Origin: a virus
Length of the DNA: 31,525 nt
Reading direction: 5' to 3' (one strand)
Virus record (IMG/VR): IMGVR_UViG_3300009706_000036
Location: 1 to 31,525 of that record
The position numbers and the translations under genes are program-made. Below are positions 1 through 6,579 of this stretch, one piece after another; within the stretch, counting starts at the first letter, position 1; the number at the start of each line of letters is the position of its first letter. The notes under the pieces were generated by a model. That model did not search any database. It had not been told where the DNA came from and was given only the letters and a program-made list of their open reading frames with translations.

Positions 1-1
1 A

Positions 2-10
2 ATTATATCA
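2..10 (-). promoter_or_regulatory. Extended -10 promoter, minus strand
   Basis: The minus strand reads TGTGATATAATT, a perfect TGnTATAAT extended -10. No convincing -35 hexamer lies 16-18 nt upstream. The same 12-nt string occurs near 4829, and close variants occur at 8499, 15301 and 29576, so this looks like a shared phage promoter class read by host sigma70-type polymerase. It would drive a gene to the left of the window. Activity is inferred. Confidence 0.6.
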
Positions 11-35
11 CACGCGACGACAAATGTCGAGGCAC

Positions 36-206
36 CTAGTGTCGGAATACCTCCTTATAAAGCGGCAAGTCTTTGGTACGTTGCTCGACAAGCTCTGCCA
101 ATGTGCCATGCGCGGCGTCCCGCTCAGAGAGAAGCGGAGACTCTACACCTTGCAGATCCGTTCGTTCGGCGTGCAGATGGGTGGTGTCGGGTTTCTCAGC
201 TATCAA
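36..206 (-). CDS. Small hypothetical protein, TTG start (possible)
   Basis: This is an open frame of 56 residues on the minus strand, in the same frame as the upstream exonuclease and beginning three codons after its TAA stop. The only usual start near the beginning is TTG, and no good Shine-Dalgarno precedes it. The composition is protein-like, with a charged C-terminal half (LSERDAAH, then ELVEQRTKD), and the frame fills the space between the exonuclease and the promoter at 2-10. It could be a weakly initiated gene, a product of TAA readthrough, or chance. A plus-strand frame covering the same DNA has no visible ribosome site and would be antisense to the whole neighbourhood. Function unknown. 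Confidence 0.35.
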   Translation of the reverse strand: MIAEKPDTTHLHAERTDLQGVESPLLSERDAAHGTLAELVEQRTKDLPLYKEVFRH

Positions 207-212
207 TGGTAA

Positions 213-881
213 TTACGCCACAGATACCGTGGCATGTGTGTAGAAGTAGTTAATCGCTTCGCGCAGTTGATCATAATAGTCCATTGGACGAATTGTAAAC
301 ACTTGTAACCCCTCTGGAGACGCGACAGGAAGCACGACCTGTTTGCACTTCATTCCCGTGCGTTCATACAAGGCGAGTGCGTAGAACGCGCCCTGTACGC
401 AGTAGGACTGAACATACGCTTCCTTCTTCGGTTTGTTGGATTGCTTGAAGTCTACGATAGACAACACGCCGTCCACTTCCGCAATCAAGTCGGTACGTCC
501 TGCCACCAAGAGTTTGTCGGAATAGAGATCAACTTCCTGCTCGTAGACGCCGGTAATGTTCGCGTCGAGCCATGGATGGAGGTGTCGCCAGAGTTCCATC
601 ACATGTGGCTCGACATCGTCGATGGGTAAATTGCCGAGATATTCCTCGGCGAGTGTGTGGAGTTTGAGGCCACGCCCTGATGCCGTTTTTGAAACCTGCG
701 CGGCTACCTTTTTCCCGACACGCTTCTGCCATGCTATGAGTTCCGGTTTCGGTTTCGCTCCGAGAACACGCGTGATAGAAGGATAGACCAGTTCAGTGCC
801 TACAACAGAATACACACGACCGGTGGTCGAGTTATGCTGTTTGAGCTTGGGGAGTCCGAGCGGCGTATGATGATGAAACAT
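213..881 (-). CDS. PD-(D/E)XK exonuclease, Cas4/RecB/MGME1-like
   Basis: A 222-residue protein carrying the PD-(D/E)XK nuclease core. Visible parts are the helix near residues 69-82 (RGLKLHTLAEEYL), an acidic strand at 114-116 (EQE), GRTD at 128-131, and DFK at 144-146 with D144 and K146 as metal-binding and catalytic residues. A Q/Y pair follows around 158-160 in the helix after the core. The arrangement is like RecB-family and MGME1-type single-strand exonucleases found in many T4-like marine phages. It probably trims DNA ends during replication, recombination or host-DNA breakdown in the cytoplasm. The start ATG overlaps the TAA of the upstream zinc-ribbon gene (TAATG), so translation is likely coupled. 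The specific substrate is inferred. Confidence 0.85.
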   Translation of the reverse strand: MFHHHTPLGLPKLKQHNSTTGRVYSVVGTELVYPSITRVLGAKPKPELIAWQKRVGKKVAAQVSKTASGRGLKLHTLAEEYLGNLPIDDVEPHVMELWRHLHPWLDANITGVYEQEVDLYSDKLLVAGRTDLIAEVDGVLSIVDFKQSNKPKKEAYVQSYCVQGAFYALALYERTGMKCKQVVLPVASPEGLQVFTIRPMDYYDQLREAINYFYTHATVSVA

Positions 882-1141
882 TACTCTGGAATCTGTATGG
901 TTGATCCGCGATTTCTTTTCTTGATGTCGCGGAGCATGTCCTTGAATGTCTCTGGTGTTTTCAGCCCACCTCGGTTGATGGTGTAGCTCACGCCTGGCGC
1001 GGCGATTACACGCTCAAGTGTGCCTTCCTTTTTACACGTCGGGCACGGTTGTGTGGTCGGATAGTCACGTTCGGCAATTAAAAATTGCACGTCCTCTATC
1101 CTAAAGTCACAAGCATTACAGGCGTAGTCATAACGTGGCAC
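881..1141 (-). CDS. FmdB-like zinc-ribbon protein
   Basis: An 86-residue protein opening with the FmdB-type pattern MPRYDYAC, with two CxxC pairs at C8/C11 and C33/C36 that should bind one zinc. FmdB-type ribbons are common in T4-like phages, but their role is unproven. Regulation of transcription or a protein contact is usually suggested. The start is GTG, chosen because AAGGAG sits 7 nt upstream. The stop overlaps the exonuclease start by one base. A second FmdB-like protein is encoded at 3712-3906. The C-terminal tail (about residues 60-86) is basic and unrecognised. Confidence 0.75.
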   Translation of the reverse strand: MPRYDYACNACDFRIEDVQFLIAERDYPTTQPCPTCKKEGTLERVIAAPGVSYTINRGGLKTPETFKDMLRDIKKRNRGSTIQIPE

Positions 1142-1152
1142 AAAAACACTCC

Positions 1153-1491
1153 TTAGTGGATATACGTATTTGAGGAATACAGCCTGGGATTTTCAAATCG
1201 TTCATCGGGCCCGACCGAGTTCGGTAGATATGTAAGCACGCCCAATGAGGCACGAACAACCTGTGCAATGTCATCGTAAAAGTTACTATGTTCGGGTGGA
1301 ACTAAGCTCGCCCGCATTTCACAAACGTTCGCCAGCACTAGCAGACAATCCATAGCAGACTCTTGTGATGTCTCATCCATCATTGCCTGTGCGAATTCCT
1401 GCATTGCTTCCACTTCTTCTTCTTTACTTTCGAATATCGATGACATTACCGTGTCTTTGCGGTATCGAATCTTAGGTGGCGTCGGATTCAT
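1153..1491 (-). CDS. Hypothetical acidic protein
   Basis: A 112-residue soluble protein I do not recognise. The N-terminus is basic (residues 1-13). An acidic helical stretch follows (about 17-45, rich in E and M), then a mostly helical region. There is no membrane segment or known motif. The start is supported by GAAGGAG about 7 nt upstream. It overlaps the end of the membrane protein gene upstream by 20 nt and is followed 11 nt later by the FmdB-like gene, so it is part of the same polycistronic unit. Confidence 0.65.
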   Translation of the reverse strand: MNPTPPKIRYRKDTVMSSIFESKEEEVEAMQEFAQAMMDETSQESAMDCLLVLANVCEMRASLVPPEHSNFYDDIAQVVRASLGVLTYLPNSVGPDERFENPRLYSSNTYIH

Positions 1492-1816
1492 TATGCGACT
1501 CCTTCTCAGATGATGTCGAAGTTTCCTCGGACATCCACCGTCGAACGCGTGCTATTGAATCAGGCGTCAACCGGCGGACCAGCGGGCTGCCCATCGTCGC
1601 CCGTATGTAAACACAGAGCGCACCTATTCCCAACACTATATCCCCGAATGAATCCGCCGCCGGAAGATTGTATATAGCAATCGCGAGAGCGGACAGCGCG
1701 ATGCCGATGCGAATTGCTTTATCGAATTGTAGGGTAGTTTCGCACTCTAGTTTAAGCTGCGATGCAACACGCTGCGAGACGGATTCGCTAAGGAGGTCGT
1801 TATCTTCGCTGCTCAT
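1472..1816 (-). CDS. Small membrane protein, two TM segments
   Basis: A 114-residue protein (from the ATG at 1816) with an acidic N-terminus, two hydrophobic segments near residues 37-53 and 58-73 separated by a short loop, and a charged C-terminal tail ending in a Ser/Glu-rich stretch. It probably sits in the inner membrane as a hairpin. ATG 1816 was preferred to an in-frame GTG at 1828 because it forms the usual ATGA overlap with the upstream stop. Lengths and topology resemble small phage membrane proteins of unknown role. A holin function is possible but there is nothing specific to support it. Confidence 0.6.
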   Translation of the reverse strand: MSSEDNDLLSESVSQRVASQLKLECETTLQFDKAIRIGIALSALAIAIYNLPAADSFGDIVLGIGALCVYIRATMGSPLVRRLTPDSIARVRRWMSEETSTSSEKESHNESDAT

Positions 1817-2007
1817 TGTCTTTTCCACTCGTCATAGTCTTCAAACGCTTCCGTGTCGTTATTCTTCACCGCATGGCGCAACTCTGTTTCTATCCGTTGC
1901 TTGGTTGGTACCTTGACGATCTTATCGGTATACGGGCTCAGTTCTCGCTTTCGGTTTAAGTTTTTGTACGCGGAGACTTTTTTTCTCTGACGTATTCCGT
2001 TAGACAT
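1813..2007 (-). CDS. Small basic hypothetical protein
   Basis: A 64-residue, strongly basic protein with an acidic C-terminus (about residues 50-62). No known motif is seen. It lies in a chain of overlapping genes: its stop shares ATGA with the next gene and the previous gene ends 18 nt upstream. A GAAAG stretch a few bases before the ATG may serve as a weak ribosome site. The basic first half could bind nucleic acid, but this is only a charge-based guess. Confidence 0.6.
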   Translation of the reverse strand: MSNGIRQRKKVSAYKNLNRKRELSPYTDKIVKVPTKQRIETELRHAVKNNDTEAFEDYDEWKRQ

Positions 2008-2025
2008 GATACTTTCATTAACCTC

Positions 2026-2508
2026 TTATCGAAGAAATTTAATAGAGACCGGGCGTTCCAACAAGCCAGGAAACGCCGCATCAACGATTTTCTTTGGCAC
2101 TCGATAGGCATTGACAAACTTTCCGTCCTTCGCCGCCACGATCATCGCCGCTTCAGTTGGGTGGATGCGCTCAAGAAGTTGTTGGAACAACACTTCACGT
2201 CGCCGTGGCGCGAGTCCGTCGTTGCCGCCACGCAAATAAAGGTACATGGTTCGCATCTCCCGCATCAGGTTTGATGGCGTCAATCCATGTGCGCCCTTTT
2301 CGGCTTTGTGTGGCGGCGTACCTTCGGGTAACAACCACTCAACATCCGAGTGCGCCAACTTCAAGAAATACAGTAAGGCCTGTGAGTTATTCTCGCGGAG
2401 GTTCTTGACCTTGTCCGCTATCTTGATGAGTTTCTGTTGCCGTTCGAACACTTCCCCGAGACTCCGAAGGTGCCGTGAATGCTTTATCCTCATGATTGGC
2501 AGTGCCAT
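2026..2508 (-). CDS. Conserved phage protein (DUF6433-like)
   Basis: A 160-residue protein whose core pattern matches a conserved family I recall from T4-like cyanophages, annotated as DUF6433. The family features are a helical N-terminus, then WLLPEGTPP (about 58-66), TPSNLMREMRTMYLYLRGGN (about 76-95), RRREVLFQQLLE (about 101-112), AAMIVAAKDGK (near 120-130) and DAAFPGLL near 143-150. The function of the family is not known to me. The family name is from memory and needs a profile search. The gene overlaps the upstream one by about 120 nt, unusually long for this window, but the family-like region begins within the overlap, so the early start is probably real. Confidence 0.75.
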   Translation of the reverse strand: MALPIMRIKHSRHLRSLGEVFERQQKLIKIADKVKNLRENNSQALLYFLKLAHSDVEWLLPEGTPPHKAEKGAHGLTPSNLMREMRTMYLYLRGGNDGLAPRRREVLFQQLLERIHPTEAAMIVAAKDGKFVNAYRVPKKIVDAAFPGLLERPVSIKFLR

Positions 2509-2737
2509 TCTCCGATAATAGGTGACAGACTTGTTTCAATAAACGCACGATATCGACAATTGGCTGATCACACGCCGTATTCCATCGACCCGTACTCTCA
2601 TAGTATTGTATCATACTTTTCAAACGAGCGAGCGTTTCTTCTTCCAGCTTTTTATATACTTCTGCCGATGATAGGTTATCAACGACGGGTTGTACGTAAT
2701 CACTCCGCGGCGTAAAAGGAATAACGTTTGCAGTCAT
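2387..2737 (-). CDS. Hypothetical protein overlapping its neighbour
   Basis: A 116-residue protein of unknown function. Residues 1-75 look ordered and helical. Residues 77-116 are hydrophilic and low in hydrophobic residues (rich in S, T, E, Q), as expected for a frame constrained by the overlapping DUF6433-like gene. The ATG forms an ATGA overlap with the stop of the upstream glycosyltransferase, arguing for coupled translation and for this start. The tail may be a disordered extension produced by loss of an earlier stop. Confidence 0.55.
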   Translation of the reverse strand: MTANVIPFTPRSDYVQPVVDNLSSAEVYKKLEEETLARLKSMIQYYESTGRWNTACDQPIVDIVRLLKQVCHLLSENGTANHEDKAFTAPSESRGSVRTATETHQDSGQGQEPPRE

Positions 2738-3705
2738 TCAATAACCAACTTCTGTACTGGCGTGCCTTCGCTAATGACCGCCTTCAACAGATGCTTCCAT
2801 GATTCCACACGTCCTTCAAACGAGTAGAACTGTTGATAGTAGATGCTCTGGAGCTTGAGGATGGTGTGAATGTGTTCATCATCATAGGTGTCTATCGCTC
2901 GACGCATACACCCCAGCGTACGGGTAATCATCACTTCGGGGCGTTCATCGAATTCGAACATCCAGGCCCATTCCGCCGCGGTTTCCGGCAGCGCACCAAA
3001 GTTTGTGGTGATTGCCAAGCAGCCCGACATGAGGGCTTCCTGAATCGCCATACATGAGGTTTCCGCGTAGATGGACGGATAGACAAACACATGTGAGTCC
3101 ATTAGTGCGCCACGCACGATGCTGTTCTCCTGTGTGCCGTGATAGACGACACACGGGTTCGCCTTCAAGGCGTCGAACACGGGCTTGAACTGCTCGTCTG
3201 CGTTTTCCCATCCGTAAATCTTGAAGGACGAATAAACGTGAAGTTCCCAATCCTGGCGTTCCTTTGCGAGTGCAGCCGCGGCCGCCGTCAAGATTGCCAG
3301 GCCACGATGCGGGGTGGACGTATACATAAACCGCAGTTTTCCATCCTGCTTTGGTTTGGGAAGCACGGCCGCCCGATGCGGCACACCATTTTTGATGACG
3401 AGGCCTTCGCTATACGGAATACCGAGATACTGATTATACTGCTGTTGCTGCCAATGAGAGACAAACACAATGCGATTGAACTGTGTACGATACGTCGGGT
3501 CACGCAAGACAGCACTGGCGGGATCTTGCGGCAAATCTTGAAGAATAAGAACACGCGGCTTATCTTCAAAGGTGTAATTCTCTGGGCGAGACATCATAAT
3601 TTGAACTTGGTCAGTCAGTTCTGGCAGCGCCTTCCGAATATTCGCTTCCAGTAATTCTGTGCCGCCCATGGGCTTTGCGTTGGGGTCGAACGCGTCGTCA
3701 CTCAT
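2734..3705 (-). CDS. GT4-family glycosyltransferase
   Basis: A 323-residue retaining glycosyltransferase of the GT-B/GT4 type. Seen in the sequence are a glycine-rich N-terminal loop (MGGTELL, residues 13-19), a Rossmann-like region with FVSHWQQQQY near 81-90, the mid-protein pattern RFMYTSTPHRGL (125-136) typical of the second domain start, and the EX7E signature with E215 and E223 (AETSCMAIQE followed by ALMSG). The family transfers a sugar from a nucleotide-sugar donor. It is encoded just after the UDP-glucose dehydrogenase and near the UDP-xylose synthase, so UDP-glucuronate or UDP-xylose is a reasonable donor. That is inferred from position, not seen. AAGGAT about 9 nt before the ATG supports the start. 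The acceptor is unknown (virion protein, host polysaccharide or modified DNA). Confidence 0.85.
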   Translation of the reverse strand: MSDDAFDPNAKPMGGTELLEANIRKALPELTDQVQIMMSRPENYTFEDKPRVLILQDLPQDPASAVLRDPTYRTQFNRIVFVSHWQQQQYNQYLGIPYSEGLVIKNGVPHRAAVLPKPKQDGKLRFMYTSTPHRGLAILTAAAAALAKERQDWELHVYSSFKIYGWENADEQFKPVFDALKANPCVVYHGTQENSIVRGALMDSHVFVYPSIYAETSCMAIQEALMSGCLAITTNFGALPETAAEWAWMFEFDERPEVMITRTLGCMRRAIDTYDDEHIHTILKLQSIYYQQFYSFEGRVESWKHLLKAVISEGTPVQKLVIE

Positions 3706-3711
3706 TGAGTA

Positions 3712-3906
3712 TCATCCTTTTTTAGAGTATCGGTTTTGGGCGTTGTAGCCTTTGATAATGAAACTGCTGACGCTGCTGAGTCTTTCAATCGTCTCACCCG
3801 CGCCGCCGCATTCAGGACACGCAACTTCTCCAAGATTTCGGTAGGAGTGAACATACTGTTGGAAATGTTTTTCGCAGTCATGGCAAATCAATTCATAGAG
3901 TGGCAT
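3712..3906 (-). CDS. FmdB-like zinc-ribbon protein
   Basis: A 64-residue protein with the FmdB opening (MPLYELIC) and zinc ligands at C8/C11 and C30/C33, followed by a short basic tail. It overlaps the upstream dehydrogenase by 14 nt and sits between two sugar genes, yet it has no obvious sugar role. Its similarity to the protein at 881-1141 is limited to the zinc-ribbon fold. FmdB-type proteins are often annotated as regulators, but evidence for that in phages is thin. Confidence 0.75.
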   Translation of the reverse strand: MPLYELICHDCEKHFQQYVHSYRNLGEVACPECGGAGETIERLSSVSSFIIKGYNAQNRYSKKG

Positions 3907-4780
3907 GTTTTGGTTTTGGAACCACCGCTTCGACTATGTCTTTCGTATCAAGAATACCTCGTCGAATAGACCAGTTATAATCGACGGCCGCCTTTAATGT
4001 TGCGAAGTCGTATCTCATGAGATCGCAGGCATGGAGCAACGCCGCGGTATCTTTGGGGAAACAGAAGCCGCCCCAGCCACGCTGTTGTGTGACGGTCGTG
4101 TGGTTAGCACCAATATCGTCACGCATGATGAGCAGCGACCGGACAACGTCGAAGTCCAATCCCTGCCGTTGACACAGATCGAAGATGTGATTGAAGAAGC
4201 TCACCTTCACTGCCAGAAAACCGTTCGACGCATACTTCATCATGATGGCTTCCTTGACCGCGCACTGGTGGATGTGAGCTTTGGGTAGCACCGTGTTGAA
4301 GTACTTCGTCCATGTGGCGTCAGGCGTATCATCACCAAGCACCACAAAATCCTGTGCGGCAAAGTCTGCGGCCGCGTCGGCCGCCTTTAGGAATTCGGGG
4401 GAGTATGTTATCTTCATGTGTGGACGCTGCGCCTTGATCGTGTCCCAAGATCCAAACGTGAGCGTACTCTTGATAAGCACCGGCACGTCAGGGTACTGGT
4501 GTGCAACACGCTTAAGTACGTCTAGAACGTTGTCGATATTACAACTACCATCGGGTGCCTGCGGTGTGGAGACACAGACGATGATACCATCGACCTCAAC
4601 GAATCGCTTCGAACTGACAACGCGACCGCCAAGCACCGTATCCGTTTGCGTCGTGCTGTGAAGAAGGTCCCACGAACCACGTTCGGGAAATTGGGGATCG
4701 ATAATGTAATGGGGAAGGCGCTTCGACGCGGTGTTGTAAAGGGCAGAACCAACATAACCAAATCCAGCAATAACGTACAT
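3893..4780 (-). CDS. ugd: UDP-glucose 6-dehydrogenase, short form
   Basis: A 295-residue NAD-dependent nucleotide-sugar dehydrogenase. The N-terminal Rossmann domain shows GFGYVG (6-11). IKSTLTFGS (103-111) corresponds to the family's IKST strand, SPEFL (127-131) carries the conserved Glu, and KYASN (182-186) lies on the central helix. The active-site cysteine is C240 in GWGGFCFPKD (235-244). The expected reaction is UDP-glucose plus 2 NAD+ to UDP-glucuronate. Typical bacterial enzymes are about 390-450 residues with a C-terminal sugar-binding domain. This one stops soon after the central helix, so that domain is missing. Similar shortened forms occur in marine phages as I recall. GGGAG 8 nt before the ATG and the promoter at 4829 support the start. 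A related GDP-mannose dehydrogenase function cannot be excluded. Confidence 0.85.
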   Translation of the reverse strand: MYVIAGFGYVGSALYNTASKRLPHYIIDPQFPERGSWDLLHSTTQTDTVLGGRVVSSKRFVEVDGIIVCVSTPQAPDGSCNIDNVLDVLKRVAHQYPDVPVLIKSTLTFGSWDTIKAQRPHMKITYSPEFLKAADAAADFAAQDFVVLGDDTPDATWTKYFNTVLPKAHIHQCAVKEAIMMKYASNGFLAVKVSFFNHIFDLCQRQGLDFDVVRSLLIMRDDIGANHTTVTQQRGWGGFCFPKDTAALLHACDLMRYDFATLKAAVDYNWSIRRGILDTKDIVEAVVPKPKHATL

Positions 4781-4828
4781 GCACTAATCTCCCATTAAAA
4801 TTCTAGCCCGAAGCATTTGTTACCGTTA

Positions 4829-4837
4829 ATTATATCA
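4829..4837 (-). promoter_or_regulatory. Extended -10 promoter for the ugd unit
   Basis: The minus strand reads TGTGATATAATT, identical over 12 nt to the site at the left edge of the window. The TG of the extended element overlaps the TGA stop of the gene at 4835-5125. The predicted transcription start is near 4822, giving a leader of about 42 nt before the ugd ATG with a GGGAG ribosome site. No -35 hexamer is evident. Confidence 0.6.
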
Positions 4838-5125
4838 CAGATCGGGAGGCGGGGGAAGCTGCACGGTCACTGCGGTCATGAAAAACTTTCGCATTTCCCT
4901 CTCCACAATCTTATCGTCTCTGTCCCGCGCTTCCATATTCAAAACACACCAATCATCCATCGCCCCCTTTACCTCTCGGCTTCCCTGCCCACTTCCGGCG
5001 GGGAATGTTGAGGAGGCGTAGAACCCGTTGACGCATTCCACCAACATGCTTATTTGCATTGTGGTTGGAGGGGCGTCGTAAAAAACCCCCAACAACATAA
5101 AAGATGTGGCGATAGATAGAATCAT
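4835..5125 (-). CDS. Hypothetical protein with hydrophobic N-terminus
   Basis: A 96-residue protein of unknown function. The first 16 residues are hydrophobic but lack the positive charges of a typical signal peptide, so it may be weakly membrane-associated or simply buried. It contains two cysteines (in VECVNG and DWCVLN), an acidic/basic helical region (about 65-80) and a proline-rich end. A TAGG stretch precedes the ATG, giving only modest support. It follows the zinc-ribbon gene closely and its stop codon is part of the promoter at 4829. Confidence 0.5.
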   Translation of the reverse strand: MILSIATSFMLLGVFYDAPPTTMQISMLVECVNGFYASSTFPAGSGQGSREVKGAMDDWCVLNMEARDRDDKIVEREMRKFFMTAVTVQLPPPPDL

Positions 5126-5134
5126 TAACCTACG

Positions 5135-5383
5135 CTAAAAGCTTGAATGAGTCAGTGTGTCTGTAGTCCACCCCTCCACTAGTAGCCCAACATTATTCGA
5201 ATGCGTGACTAACGTATCGTGTTTCAAACACACATCACACATAGCGGTGTGGTACTCTGCAATGGGTAGCGGTTTCTGTTCCTGTACCCACGTACTATAT
5301 TTAGTCGCGCAGCGCCGACACACTGCCGTTGGTTGTTCCTGTGCAATCTTGTAGTCTGCCACAGTTCTATTGGTCCTTGCCAT
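5135..5383 (-). CDS. Small zinc-finger protein, two CxxC pairs
   Basis: An 82-residue protein with zinc ligands C22/C25 (CRRC) and C49/C52 (CDVC), spaced as in a treble-clef or ribbon finger, flanked by a basic N-terminus and an uncharged C-terminus. Small proteins of this pattern are frequent in T4-like cyanophages, with unknown roles. It lies in the same direction as its neighbours with 9 nt to the upstream gene. No ribosome site is convincing. Confidence 0.65.
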   Translation of the reverse strand: MARTNRTVADYKIAQEQPTAVCRRCATKYSTWVQEQKPLPIAEYHTAMCDVCLKHDTLVTHSNNVGLLVEGWTTDTLTHSSF

Positions 5384-5392
5384 TTCGAATGA

Positions 5393-5614
5393 TCATCGTC
5401 CCGTGGATTGATAAGATTGCTTATTCCACACCGCGTCCTCGGAATGTGCGTCTCGCCGTGGTCGTTGCGGCCGCGTTGGTGTAATCCTAACGGGGTTCAA
5501 CTGTTCTGCCTGATGTGTTGCCCGAGCGCGTTCTTTGATAAGACGCTCCGGTGTGACCTCGCCGTAGAGGGTAGTCTTGATGGTGGTGGTGCCGACGGTA
5601 GTTGTAAATGTCAT
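5393..5614 (-). CDS. Small hypothetical protein
   Basis: A 73-residue protein with a Thr-rich beta-like N-terminus (residues 1-20) and a basic, disordered-looking C-terminus with several RP pairs. An in-frame extension upstream to 5812 exists but would overlap the membrane protein gene almost 200 nt. The ATG at 5614 has AGGAAA about 5 nt upstream and begins 9 nt after the neighbour's stop, so the short form was chosen. Function unknown. Confidence 0.6.
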   Translation of the reverse strand: MTFTTTVGTTTIKTTLYGEVTPERLIKERARATHQAEQLNPVRITPTRPQRPRRDAHSEDAVWNKQSYQSTGR

Positions 5615-5622
5615 AATGTTTC

Positions 5623-6537
5623 CTAGAACGTTACACTCACGACGAACCCCGTTTGATTGATGGTCACACCAGTTGTCGTGCCGACATACGGTGAGAACCA
5701 CAAGTTCGTCAACGGTTGGCGCGCCAGCGACCCGAGGTTGAATGAGATCGGCGCAATACCAACGCTCTGTTCTTCTTTGGACAGTGCGACCATAGGTGTG
5801 AGGAATGCCCAACGGGTATCTTCGGTTGCTGTCGTGTTACCACGTTTCAACCACGGAGTTGCGAAAAAGATTCGCTGCTCACCGCCCGCGCGTCCGACAC
5901 CACCCTGTACCGTCAGCTTGGTGTAGAAGTGCGGCGTGTTGCCTGTAACCGCAACCGTTGTGGTTTCCGTTGTGGGAATCAGCACACGCTCGTCATTTGG
6001 GCCGATCTCATATAGACGAATGAGGTTCGTTGGGACATTGTCTTTGTCGCGCCCAACGCTATTGACGATGGAGAACTTCTGTGTGAGCGTGTAGTTCGCG
6101 ATATTATTTTCTGCGGTGAAGTCCAGTCGCCAGTCTTTGAACGTCACGGTCGCCACGGCGGGTGCTGTCTCTGTCGGTGGAACCACAGTAGTGACCGCAA
6201 CGCCGGTGCCACTGCTCTGTGCTTCTGCCAACGACACCGACAGTTGTTCGACCCGTATCTTCAACTCGTCGTTTTGTTCCAGCAAGGCGAGCGCCGCGGT
6301 TTGATCCTCTATCTCAATATATTCGACCACGACCCTCTCAGTAATGACCTCGACGGGCACCTCTATGGTGACAACATTCGGCGCGGGCTGACTGATGGTG
6401 GCGGTTGTTTCGGGTGATGGACGTTGCAGGTAGCCAAAGAAAAACGCAGCTACAACCAATATGGTAAGAAATACCGTCACCATTTGTCCACCGCATATGC
6501 GCTTGAGTGTGGCGATAAGTTTATTCAATATATGCAT
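5623..6537 (-). CDS. Membrane-anchored protein with coiled coil and beta-rich C-terminal domain
   Basis: A 304-residue protein. The N-terminus is basic with one membrane segment near residues 19-38, followed by a Pro/Thr/Val-rich linker, a coiled coil (about 74-108, LLEQNDELKIRVEQLSVSL region) and a beta-rich domain from about 130 that ends in an aromatic residue (VVSVTF). This is the layout of an inner-membrane anchored protein reaching into the periplasm. The final Phe also recalls outer-membrane beta proteins, though a true beta-barrel is not shown. An alternative start at the second Met (residue 19, with GGTGG upstream) would shorten the basic leader. It lies just after the UDP-xylose synthase and directly behind a late-type promoter element. 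It could alter the host envelope late in infection; this is inference. Confidence 0.65.
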   Translation of the reverse strand: MHILNKLIATLKRICGGQMVTVFLTILVVAAFFFGYLQRPSPETTATISQPAPNVVTIEVPVEVITERVVVEYIEIEDQTAALALLEQNDELKIRVEQLSVSLAEAQSSGTGVAVTTVVPPTETAPAVATVTFKDWRLDFTAENNIANYTLTQKFSIVNSVGRDKDNVPTNLIRLYEIGPNDERVLIPTTETTTVAVTGNTPHFYTKLTVQGGVGRAGGEQRIFFATPWLKRGNTTATEDTRWAFLTPMVALSKEEQSVGIAPISFNLGSLARQPLTNLWFSPYVGTTTGVTINQTGFVVSVTF

Positions 6538-6545
6538 CTTACGGC

Positions 6546-6552
6546 TATTTAG
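6546..6552 (-). promoter_or_regulatory. T4-late-type promoter element
   Basis: The minus strand has CTAAATA in the 42-nt gap between two genes, matching the late promoter core of T4-like cyanophages (TATAAATA in T4). The start of transcription, 6 nt past the element, would fall about 3 nt before the ATG of the membrane-anchored protein at 6537. The sites at 19793, 23991, 26031 and 26055 share the same core. Confidence 0.5.
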
Positions 6553-6579
6553 CTCACCAACGCACTTCTTAAAGAAGGA

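Noticed and set aside
24-212. 62-residue plus-strand frame at the left edge
   Set aside because: It has no ribosome site, lies antisense to a protein-like minus-strand frame, and would be alone on the plus strand here. Its C-terminal composition is not convincing.
3139-3654. 171-residue plus-strand frame opposite the glycosyltransferase
   Set aside because: It is a shadow frame antisense to a clear GT4 gene and carries no recognisable motif.
4781-4834. Rho-independent terminator between the ugd gene and the gene upstream
   Set aside because: No stem followed by a T-run on the minus strand was found. The gap is better explained by the promoter and the ribosome site.
5393-5812. 139-residue form of the gene ending at 5393
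   Set aside because: The extra N-terminal half lies inside the membrane-anchored protein gene. The ATG at 5614 has a good ribosome site just after that gene's stop.
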